DNA of 5,192 nucleotides from JAUIHN01 sp964556075 (GTDB lineage: Bacteria > Patescibacteriota > Saccharimonadia > Saccharimonadales > Saccharimonadaceae). The DNA lies in assembly GCA_964556075.1 (NCBI GenBank), contig CAZKUV010000049.1:1-5192 (forward strand), read 5' to 3'. Position numbers and translations under genes: made by a program. Shown one piece after another: positions 1 to 5,118 of this stretch (position 1 is its first letter; each line of letters begins with the position of its first letter). The notes beneath the pieces were generated by a model. The model saw nothing but the letters and a program-made list of their open reading frames with translations. It made no database searches and had not been told where the DNA came from.

Positions 1-1842
1 ACCCCAGGACATATCGATTTTACCGCCGAGGTTGAGCGATCTCTTCGCGTGCTGGATGGTGCGGTTACGGTTTTTGACGGTAAGATGGGTGTCGAAGCGC
101 AGTCTGAGACTGTATGGCGCCAAGCCAACAAGTATGGCGTACCTCGTATTTGCTTTATTAATAAGATCAACCAGACCGGTGGTGATTTCTACAAGTCAAT
201 TGAGTCGATTCATAATCGTTTGACGAAACATGCGCTTCCAATACATCTACCGATTGGCTTTGAAAAGGATGTATGTGGTGTAGTTGATTTGATTGATATG
301 AAGGCGTACACCTACGATGATTACGCCGACCATGAGTTGAAGGTGGGAGAAATTCCTGCAGACATGGTTGAGAAAGCGAAAAATGCTCGAAGCTTATTGG
401 TAGAAGCTGCTGTGGAGGCTGACGATGAGCTGTTCGAGCGTTTCCTGGAACAAGGTGAAGAATCTATAACAATCGATGAGTTAAAGGCAGCTTTACGAAA
501 GCGCGTCCTAGCTGGTGATTTCTTCCTCATTACTGGTGGCGACGGTCGCGGAGTAATTGTTGAAAAAGTACTTGACCTCGTTGTTGACTATCTTCCTAGC
601 CCCGTCGATGTTGACGCGATTTGGGGTGTTAACCCAAAAACAGGCGATCAAGTTGAACGAAAGCCATCTGAATCCGATCCTATGACCGGCCTTGCGTTCA
701 AAATTGCAACCGACCCATTTGTTGGTAAGCTCATCTTTGTTCGTGTTTACAGTGGTCGGTTAACCGCTGGTAGTTATGTCTTGAATACAATGACAGGCGA
801 AAAAGAACGTATTGGCCGTATCGTTCGAATGCATGCCAATAAGCGTGAAGATATTGACTCAATCGGAGCCGGCGACATAGCTGCTGTTGTTGGCCTGAAA
901 AATACAACGACAGGAGCAACACTGTGTGATCCTAATAACCCGATTATGCTGGAATCAATCGAATTCGCTGAGCCTCCAGTCTCCATAGCGGTTGAGCCAA
1001 AGACGAAAGCCGATCAGGAAAAAATGTCAGTCGCCCTTCAGCGCCTAACAGAAGAGGATCCTACATTCCGAGTGCATACCGATGAAGAAACCGGACAGAC
1101 CATTATGAGCGGTATGGGAGAGCTTCACCTCGACATCTACGTTGATCGTATGCGTCGAGAATTTAATGTCGAGGCTAACGTCGGTGAGCCACAGGTCGCA
1201 TACCGTGAGACTATTCGCGGCGTAGCAGAGGCACAGGGTAAGCATGCTAAACAGTCGGGAGGACGAGGACAATACGGTGACGTATGGATTAGATTCGAAC
1301 CTACCGAGTCTGGCGAAGGGTTTGAGTTTGTCGATCAGATCAAGGGAGGAGTTGTTCCCCAAGAGTATCGCCCCGCAGTTGAAAAGGGAATTAGAGACAC
1401 CCTTGCCGGTGGCGTTATCGCTGGATATCCGATGATTGGTGTTAAGGCGACGTTATATGATGGTAGCTACCATGATGTCGACTCGAGCGAGCTTGCTTTC
1501 AACTTAGCTGCGATTCTTGCAGTCCGTGAAGGCATTCCGAAGGCAAAACCAGTACTTCTTGAGCCAATTATGCGCGTTGAGGTAACAACTCCTGAAGAGT
1601 TCATGGGTGATATTATCGGCGACTTAAACTCGCGACGTGGTCGAATTGAGGCCATGGATGACCTCGCGGGTGGCGCAAAGCTCATCCGAGGTATGGTTCC
1701 GCTTGCTAATATGTTCGGATACACGTCGGATCTCCGCTCTATGAGCCAAGGGCGAGCTGCTTCTACAATGGAGCTTGCGGCGTACGAGGAAGTCCCACCG
1801 AACGTCGCGCAGGAGATTATTACTGCGCGCACCAGTAAGTAG
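1..1842 (+). CDS. fusA: Elongation factor G (EF-G), 5'-truncated by window edge
   Basis: Translocation GTPase that moves tRNA-mRNA through the ribosome and helps recycle ribosomes; cytosolic. The reading frame is open from base 1, where it reads TPGHIDF, so the switch II/G3 motif DTPGH is cut after its D. About 88 N-terminal residues (P-loop, switch I) lie outside the window. The visible 613 residues contain the rest of the G domain and G' insert (1-~200), domain II (~222-310), domain III (~318-395), domain IV (~395-515, with the tip loop SYHDVDSSELAF, His491 matching E. coli His583) and domain V (~517-605, PVLLEPIMRVEV to NVAQEIITAR). Domains II-V look fully canonical. Odd: G4 is NKIN (54-57) rather than NKxD, and the G5 position reads ITGGDGRGV (177-185) with no SA motif. 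Followed 103 bp later by tuf, as in str operons. The internal GTG at 49 is not the start, because homology continues upstream. Identity is certain; the true start is not visible. Confidence 0.98.
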   Translation, partial: TPGHIDFTAEVERSLRVLDGAVTVFDGKMGVEAQSETVWRQANKYGVPRICFINKINQTGGDFYKSIESIHNRLTKHALPIHLPIGFEKDVCGVVDLIDMKAYTYDDYADHELKVGEIPADMVEKAKNARSLLVEAAVEADDELFERFLEQGEESITIDELKAALRKRVLAGDFFLITGGDGRGVIVEKVLDLVVDYLPSPVDVDAIWGVNPKTGDQVERKPSESDPMTGLAFKIATDPFVGKLIFVRVYSGRLTAGSYVLNTMTGEKERIGRIVRMHANKREDIDSIGAGDIAAVVGLKNTTTGATLCDPNNPIMLESIEFAEPPVSIAVEPKTKADQEKMSVALQRLTEEDPTFRVHTDEETGQTIMSGMGELHLDIYVDRMRREFNVEANVGEPQVAYRETIRGVAEAQGKHAKQSGGRGQYGDVWIRFEPTESGEGFEFVDQIKGGVVPQEYRPAVEKGIRDTLAGGVIAGYPMIGVKATLYDGSYHDVDSSELAFNLAAILAVREGIPKAKPVLLEPIMRVEVTTPEEFMGDIIGDLNSRRGRIEAMDDLAGGAKLIRGMVPLANMFGYTSDLRSMSQGRAASTMELAAYEEVPPNVAQEIITARTSK

Positions 1843-1845
1843 GTC

Positions 1846-1874
1846 TTTACTGTTCAGCTCGTTATCTGTATAAT
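1846..1874 (+). promoter_or_regulatory. Probable sigma70-type promoter for tuf
   Basis: A perfect -10 hexamer TATAAT (1869-1874) sits exactly 17 bp after TTTACT (1846-1851), which matches 4 of 6 positions of the TTGACA consensus. The -35 begins 4 bp after the fusA stop codon, so tuf would have its own promoter as well as readthrough from fusA. A start site about 7 bp past the -10 would fall near 1881, giving a leader of about 65 nt. An independent tuf promoter is common in bacteria because EF-Tu is needed in several-fold excess over EF-G. The call rests on motif and spacing only. Confidence 0.6.
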
Positions 1875-1886
1875 GAATCACATATG

Positions 1887-1913
1887 GCGTGGAGTCTTTT
1901 TCGGACTGTGCGC
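1887..1913 (+). other. Imperfect stem-loop in the tuf 5' leader
   Basis: Bases 1887-1896 can pair with 1904-1913: seven Watson-Crick pairs, two G-U pairs and one G-G mismatch, around a 7-nt loop TTTTTCG. It lies between the predicted tuf start site and the ribosome binding site. It is not followed by a T run, so it is not a classical terminator. It could stabilise the abundant tuf transcript or shape translation of the leader; no function can be read from the sequence. The same bases also encode a possible 12-codon ORF. Confidence 0.35.
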
Positions 1914-1945
1914 GAAAAGTAATAAAATAAGGAGAAACAATCTAA

Positions 1946-3127
1946 ATGGCAGATTTTGATCGTTCAAAGCCGCACGTTAACGTCGGTACTATGGGCCACG
2001 TTGACCACGGTAAAACTACCCTGACCGCTGCAATTTCGCACGTCCTATCAAAGAGACTTCCAAGCGACGTCAACAAACCACGTGACTATGATACTATCGA
2101 CAACGCTCCTGAAGAGAAGGCTCGTGGTATCACCATCGCATCATCTCACATCGAGTACGAGTCTGCGAACCGACACTATGCACACGTTGATATGCCTGGT
2201 CACGCTGACTACGTTAAGAACATGATTACTGGTGCAGCTCAGGTTGACGGAGCAATCCTAGTTGTTGCTGCTACCGACGGACCGCTACCTCAGACACGTG
2301 AGCACGTCCTCCTTGCAAAGCAAGTTGGTGTGCCTAAGATCGTAGTCTTCCTCAACAAGATGGACATTGCTGATCCAGAGCTTGTTGAGTTGGTTGAAAT
2401 GGATATTCGCGAACTGCTCGCTAAGAACGGATTCGACGAAAACGCTCCAATCATTAAGGGTTCTGCTACGGGTGCTCTTGAAGGCAAGCCAGAGTATGAA
2501 GAGGCTGTCATGGAGCTTGTTAACGCTCTTGATACCTACATTGAAGAGCCGCCACGCGATATGGACAAGCCATTCCTTATGCCAATTGAGGATGTTTTCT
2601 CAATTAAAGGACGCGGTACGGTTGCAACTGGTCGTATCGAGCAGGGTGTAATTAACCTAAACGAAGAGGTCGAAATCGTTGGTCTTCGCGAAACTCAGAA
2701 ATCAGTCGTTACTGGTATCGAGGCATTCAAGAAGAATCTTGATAAGGGTCAAGCTGGTGACAACGCAGGTCTTCTACTCCGAGGAATCGAGCGCGAAGAC
2801 ATCGAACGCGGTCAAGTTATCGCAAAGCCTGGTTCTATTACTCCTCACACAGAATTTGAGGCTGAAGTTTACATCCTTAAGAAGGAAGAAGGTGGTCGCC
2901 ATACTCCATTTACCAAGGGTTACAAGCCGCAGTTCTACTTCCGAACTACTGACGTTACTGGAGAAGTTGAACTTCCTGAAGGCAAGGAAATGGTCATGCC
3001 AGGTGACACAGTAACCTTCAAGGTGAAGCTGATGGCGCCGATCGCTATGGAGCAAGGTCTTAACTTTGCAATCCGAGAAGGTGGCCGAACAGTCGGTGCT
3101 GGTGTCGTTACTCAGATCGTAAAATAG
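1946..3127 (+). CDS. tuf: Elongation factor Tu (EF-Tu)
   Basis: GTPase that delivers aminoacyl-tRNA to the ribosomal A site; cytosolic and normally among the most abundant proteins. 393 residues, the usual full length. Domain I (1-~200) shows the P-loop GHVDHGKT (17-24), switch I RGITI (60-64), DMPGH (82-86, catalytic His86), NKMD (137-140) and G5 GSAT (172-175). Domains II (~210-298) and III (~300-393) are canonical, including GRGTVATGR, GGRHTPF, YFRTTDVTG and the C-terminal REGGRTVGAGVV. Minor departures are DMPGH for the usual DCPGH and ASSH for NTSH after switch I. The ATG at 1946 is supported by homology from residue 1 and by TAAGGAG (1928-1934), 11 nt upstream, a slightly long spacing. 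Codons look translation-optimised (many GGT, CGT, AAG, AAC, ATC), unlike the downstream genes. It has its own upstream promoter and a strong terminator after the stop, so it is the last gene of its transcript. Confidence 0.99.
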   Translation: MADFDRSKPHVNVGTMGHVDHGKTTLTAAISHVLSKRLPSDVNKPRDYDTIDNAPEEKARGITIASSHIEYESANRHYAHVDMPGHADYVKNMITGAAQVDGAILVVAATDGPLPQTREHVLLAKQVGVPKIVVFLNKMDIADPELVELVEMDIRELLAKNGFDENAPIIKGSATGALEGKPEYEEAVMELVNALDTYIEEPPRDMDKPFLMPIEDVFSIKGRGTVATGRIEQGVINLNEEVEIVGLRETQKSVVTGIEAFKKNLDKGQAGDNAGLLLRGIEREDIERGQVIAKPGSITPHTEFEAEVYILKKEEGGRHTPFTKGYKPQFYFRTTDVTGEVELPEGKEMVMPGDTVTFKVKLMAPIAMEQGLNFAIREGGRTVGAGVVTQIVK

Positions 3128-3148
3128 AGTTACGGATACTCCATTCTT

Positions 3149-3187
3149 AAGTAACACCCCCATTGAAAGAGGGGGTGTTACTTTTTC
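3149..3187 (+). terminator. Rho-independent terminator of tuf
   Basis: A perfect 13-bp stem (3149-3161 with 3171-3183) carries five consecutive G-C pairs at the loop end, closes a 9-nt loop (ATTGAAAGA), and runs into TTTTT at 3182-3186. It begins 21 bp after the tuf stop codon. The T run is on the plus side only, so it should stop tuf transcription efficiently. On the minus strand the stem is followed by TTAAGAA, so it is at best a weak terminator for the convergent gene. Confidence 0.95.
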
Positions 3188-3204
3188 TAGAAGTAATGTA
3201 TTCA

Positions 3205-3246
3205 GATAATTGAAGTATAGCTACTCGATTTTGACTTCATATTATC
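3205..3246 (-). repeat. Imperfect inverted repeat just past the minus-strand gene
   Basis: GATAATTGAAGT (3205-3216) pairs with ACTTCA-T-ATTATC (3234-3246): 12 base pairs with one bulged T at 3240 and a 17-nt loop. On the minus strand it begins 2 bp after the stop codon of the membrane-protein gene, where a 3'-end hairpin would be expected. There is no T run after it in that direction and it is AT-rich, so it may be a weak or factor-assisted terminator or a 3' stabilising hairpin. Chance is possible in AT-rich DNA. Confidence 0.35.
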
Positions 3247-3248
3247 AG

Positions 3249-4103
3249 TCAGAACTTCTTCCAAGTTATGGCATATACCGAAAGACAAGCAGCTACAAAT
3301 AGTTCTTTGAACTCAGATATTGTATTTGGCTCTGAGTCTATCGCTTGGAGATACGATGCATATATGCCGAAAGTAATTATGATGAGTGACACAACCAATT
3401 GTATAGTGGCAAGGTTATCTCGACGCCGCTGAGCCTGGATAAGTGCGTGACCAAGTAATAAAAGTCCTATGCAAAATGCAAACGTGTATAATAGTGCAGC
3501 NNNNNNNNNNGCCCAAGGCTTTTCTATAATAAATAAAAACCTCGGGTCTAGCATTCCTAGGAACGCAAATGAGGGGTATGCAATCCACAAGGGTGGTATT
3601 AAATACCGAATTCCATCGAGTCCGCATTTAGTTAGGAGTATGGATACTTGAGAACGAAAGAGTGGTAGTATGACTAGGAATATTAAAGCTCCGTAGTGAA
3701 ATGCAATATTAAATATATCCGTATGGAGATTATGAATATTTACCTCTTTTTGCCAATTGTGTTGTTGCATAAACTCGCCCGTCTGAAGGTCAAAAATTCT
3801 TTGACCCCATGAAATTTCTTCTCCTGCGAACACAAAAAAGATTACCGCGAGAAATAGTACCGAAGCTGCTAATAATGAACTACCTCGTCGCGAGAGCAGT
3901 CTAGCTCCACGAATCGTCATTGAGATCGAGGAAATGATAAATACTAATGCAGTAAGATTTTCCGCGAGTCCATCTTCCATTCCTAACTTTGTGGCAAACG
4001 ATGGAGTAAATACCAATATTGCTAAAGATGCGACCGCGGTACCATATAAAATAATTGAATACGTCCTCGGATCAGGCTTATTGAAGTATGACGGAGTAAT
4101 CAT
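3249..4103 (-). CDS. Uncharacterised multi-pass membrane protein with GEEISWGQR motif (contains N gap)
   Basis: 284 residues as assembled, predicted to lie in the cytoplasmic membrane. About eight hydrophobic segments are visible: ~15-36, ~48-64, ~76-95, ~130-149, ~165-185, ~202-222, ~231-252 and ~266-281. Polar conserved-looking residues cluster at the end of segment 3 and in the following loop: GEEISWGQR (94-102), then NWQKE (116-120) and NIHNLH (122-127). An acidic EDGLAEN (43-49) sits before segment 2. I recall this GEEISWGQR...NLHNL pattern from uncharacterised membrane proteins in many bacteria, but know no function. The buried Glu/His/Asn set could suggest metal binding or an intramembrane enzyme; that is inference. 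Residues 198-201 span ten N bases, so length and sequence there are unknown, although both sides share one frame. The ATG at 4103 is the only plausible start because an in-frame TAG lies 6 bp upstream; no clear Shine-Dalgarno is seen. The gene is convergent with tuf and more AT-rich than it. Confidence 0.85.
   Translation of the reverse strand: MITPSYFNKPDPRTYSIILYGTAVASLAILVFTPSFATKLGMEDGLAENLTALVFIISSISMTIRGARLLSRRGSSLLAASVLFLAVIFFVFAGEEISWGQRIFDLQTGEFMQQHNWQKEVNIHNLHTDIFNIAFHYGALIFLVILPLFRSQVSILLTKCGLDGIRYLIPPLWIAYPSFAFLGMLDPRFLFIIEKPWXXXXAALLYTFAFCIGLLLLGHALIQAQRRRDNLATIQLVVSLIIITFGIYASYLQAIDSEPNTISEFKELFVAACLSVYAITWKKF
3501..3510. other. Assembly gap (10 N)
   Basis: Ten undetermined bases lie within the minus-strand membrane-protein gene, at codons 198-201, between transmembrane segments 5 and 6. 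A run of exactly ten N is typical of a scaffold join whose real length is unknown. The gene reads sensibly in the same frame on both sides, so any true insertion should differ from 10 bases by a multiple of three, or the gene is broken there. Confidence 0.98.
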
Positions 4104-4149
4104 TTCGTACTAGTGTATCACGTCGAGAGACATTGCTTAAGTGAAACCA

Positions 4150-4178
4150 TTGACAACCACACGCGGAAGTGCCAAAAT
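4150..4178 (+). promoter_or_regulatory. Possible promoter for the small membrane-protein ORF
   Basis: A perfect -35 hexamer TTGACA (4150-4155) is followed after 17 bp by CAAAAT (4173-4178), which matches 4 of 6 positions of TATAAT. It lies in the divergent spacer between the minus-strand membrane gene and the small plus-strand ORF and points toward the latter. Expected transcription start near 4185, about 75 nt before the ATG at 4260. No equally good promoter was found facing the minus-strand gene. The weak -10 keeps confidence low. Confidence 0.35.
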
Positions 4179-4259
4179 ATCAGCACTCAAGAGGAAGGGA
4201 TCCTCTCATTCCGATGATTGAGGGCAATACTTGAGGGCACCTCTAGAAAGTTGAACAAG

Positions 4260-4526
4260 ATGTTCGATCTGCTAAACCAAGTGGTATTTGCGGAGGCGTT
4301 CCCCTTGAGTATATTCTACGCCGTCTATCAAACCCACAGGCTGTTTGGCGTGCCGATGTGGATAGTCGGCATCGCTATAGCGACGGTTTTGGCTGTTGGT
4401 TCTTGTCCGGAGTACGTCGCCCAAGTATGGGTATACATGGGTGTCTTCGCGTTTTTTGCGATTTCTGAGCTCGTTCAGGGTCTGCTTTTCTCCTGGGAAG
4501 AGCGAGGGGTATTCGCCGAAAACTAA
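4260..4526 (+). CDS. Small hypothetical membrane protein
   Basis: An 88-residue ORF of unrecognised family. After a short N-terminal stretch (MFDLLNQVVFAEAFPLS) it shows two strongly hydrophobic segments: FGVPMWIVGIAIATVLAVGS (~29-48) and, from ~52, YVAQVWVYMGVFAFFAIS running to ELVQGLLF (~77). A charged tail, SWEERGVFAEN, follows. A small two- or three-helix membrane protein is therefore likely; function unknown. The chosen ATG has a weak AGAAAG (4245-4250) 9 nt upstream. The frame is open further up, and a TTG at 4218 would give 102 residues (extra N-terminal RAILEGTSRKLNK), but has no Shine-Dalgarno at usable distance. Base composition is visibly richer in G+C than the AT-rich DNA on both sides, which favours real coding and perhaps a different origin. 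A plausible promoter lies at 4150-4178 and a GC-rich hairpin begins 17 bp after the stop. Confidence 0.55.
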   Translation: MFDLLNQVVFAEAFPLSIFYAVYQTHRLFGVPMWIVGIAIATVLAVGSCPEYVAQVWVYMGVFAFFAISELVQGLLFSWEERGVFAEN

Positions 4527-4542
4527 GATTCTAGGTGTGCAA

Positions 4543-4574
4543 GGAGGGGCAGAGTCTTCTGAGCCCGCCCCTCC
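4543..4574 (+). terminator. GC-rich hairpin after the small ORF, terminator-like without T run
   Basis: GGAGGGGC (4543-4550) is a perfect inverted repeat of GCCCCTCC (4567-4574), enclosing 16 nt in which CAGA and TCTG can form a competing inner stem. It starts 17 bp after the stop of the small ORF. The bases after it (GAAGTTACC) contain no T run, so it is not a standard intrinsic terminator. A second, weak 4-bp stem (4603-4606 with 4614-4617) followed by AATTTTTA lies ~30 bp further on and could finish the job. The position is right for a 3'-end element; the mechanism is uncertain. Confidence 0.4.
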
Positions 4575-5057
4575 GAAGTTACCATTGCCTATTCAATTAA
4601 TCCTCCCAAATGTGGAGAATTTTTACTATCTCTACAAAAGCTAGCTAACCAGTAATTGTCGGTGGGTAGGAAACGAGAATCAAGGCGATCTAAGTTCAGA
4701 GCGGAGTAAACAATGATGAATACGCCCACTTCGGAGAGTTATTCATAGTATGACTAAATGTAGACACAAGCACTTTATATATAACGTGATTCTAGGAGAA
4801 TTCTCGTTTGCATGTTGTGATGAAGTAGTCATTGACATTTAGTCTCGATCTATGTTTTCTCAGTTGCTTACTGAATTCCGTCGCACACCATACAGTCTCT
4901 GGAAAATTCGATATTAGATACATACGCACGAAAGAGACAGGTGACTAGTCCCCCACTCGATTCACTACTTCTTTATTCCATAGATGGCTAGACCGGCGCA
5001 TAGTAAAGCGATGACAACGAATGCATTCTCTCATCCATTACTCCTTCATCCTATATA

Positions 5058-5097
5058 TTGTTCAATGGTATAATCGCCAAGTAGCTCTATTGAACGA
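5058..5097 (+). promoter_or_regulatory. Extended -10 promoter enclosed by an inverted repeat (operator-like)
   Basis: TGGTATAAT (5066-5074) is a perfect extended -10 element; no -35 match lies 17 bp upstream, which extended -10 promoters tolerate. It is bracketed by GTTCAAT (5060-5066) and ATTGAAC (5089-5095), a perfect 7-bp inverted repeat that extends to 11 pairs with G-T wobbles (5058-5068 with 5087-5097). The arms overlap the start of the -10 element and the region just past the expected start site, as a repressor site would. No protein to bind it is identified in the window. Confidence 0.35.
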
Positions 5098-5118
5098 AAT
5101 ATACCAATATTATATAAT
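5090..5118 (+). promoter_or_regulatory. Second promoter-like element, pointing out of the window
   Basis: TTGAAC (5090-5095; TTGA matches the -35 consensus) is separated by exactly 17 bp from a perfect TATAAT (5113-5118). Its -35 coincides with the right arm of the inverted repeat that brackets the upstream extended -10, so the two elements form a tandem pair. The -10 lies in a symmetrical ATTATATAAT block, so weak transcription in the other direction is also possible. About 70 bp remain to the window edge, with two short hairpins (5142-5153 and 5171-5183) but no start codon clearly tied to a gene. Confidence 0.45.

Noticed and set aside
1..1842. The possibility that the NKIN EF-G is a pseudogene or a non-ribosomal paralogue.
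   Set aside because: The frame is intact to its normal end, domains III-V including the domain IV tip are conserved, and it sits directly before tuf as the housekeeping fusA does.
321..1881. Several open frames antisense to fusA and in its other frames (for example 1045-1362 and 1467-1832 on the minus strand).
   Set aside because: They lie wholly opposite or within a strongly conserved EF-G frame, have low-complexity Ser/Arg-rich translations and resemble no family; they are coding-strand shadows.
2290..3163. Open frames overlapping tuf on both strands.
   Set aside because: The EF-Tu frame is complete and canonical; the others are by-products of its codon bias.
4190..4206. AGAGGA...TCCTCT hairpin (6-bp stem, 5-nt loop) upstream of the small ORF, possibly hiding a GAGG ribosome binding site.
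   Set aside because: The GAGG is too far from either candidate start (over 20 nt) to act as its Shine-Dalgarno, and the stem is short enough to be chance.
4396..4644. An 82-residue plus-strand open frame overlapping the small membrane ORF.
   Set aside because: It overlaps in another frame, runs through the GC-rich hairpin, and its translation is Ser/Pro-rich without hydrophobic or domain structure. The 4260-4526 frame is more protein-like.
4715..4747. ATGAATA...TATTCAT inverted repeat with a CTTCGG sequence in its loop, considered as a structured RNA.
   Set aside because: The TTCG tetraloop has only its closing C-G pair and no further helix, so no convincing RNA fold results.
4832..4860. 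Perfect TTGACA at 4832-4837 as a promoter.
   Set aside because: The hexamer 17 bp downstream is TTTTCT, a poor -10, and no gene follows.
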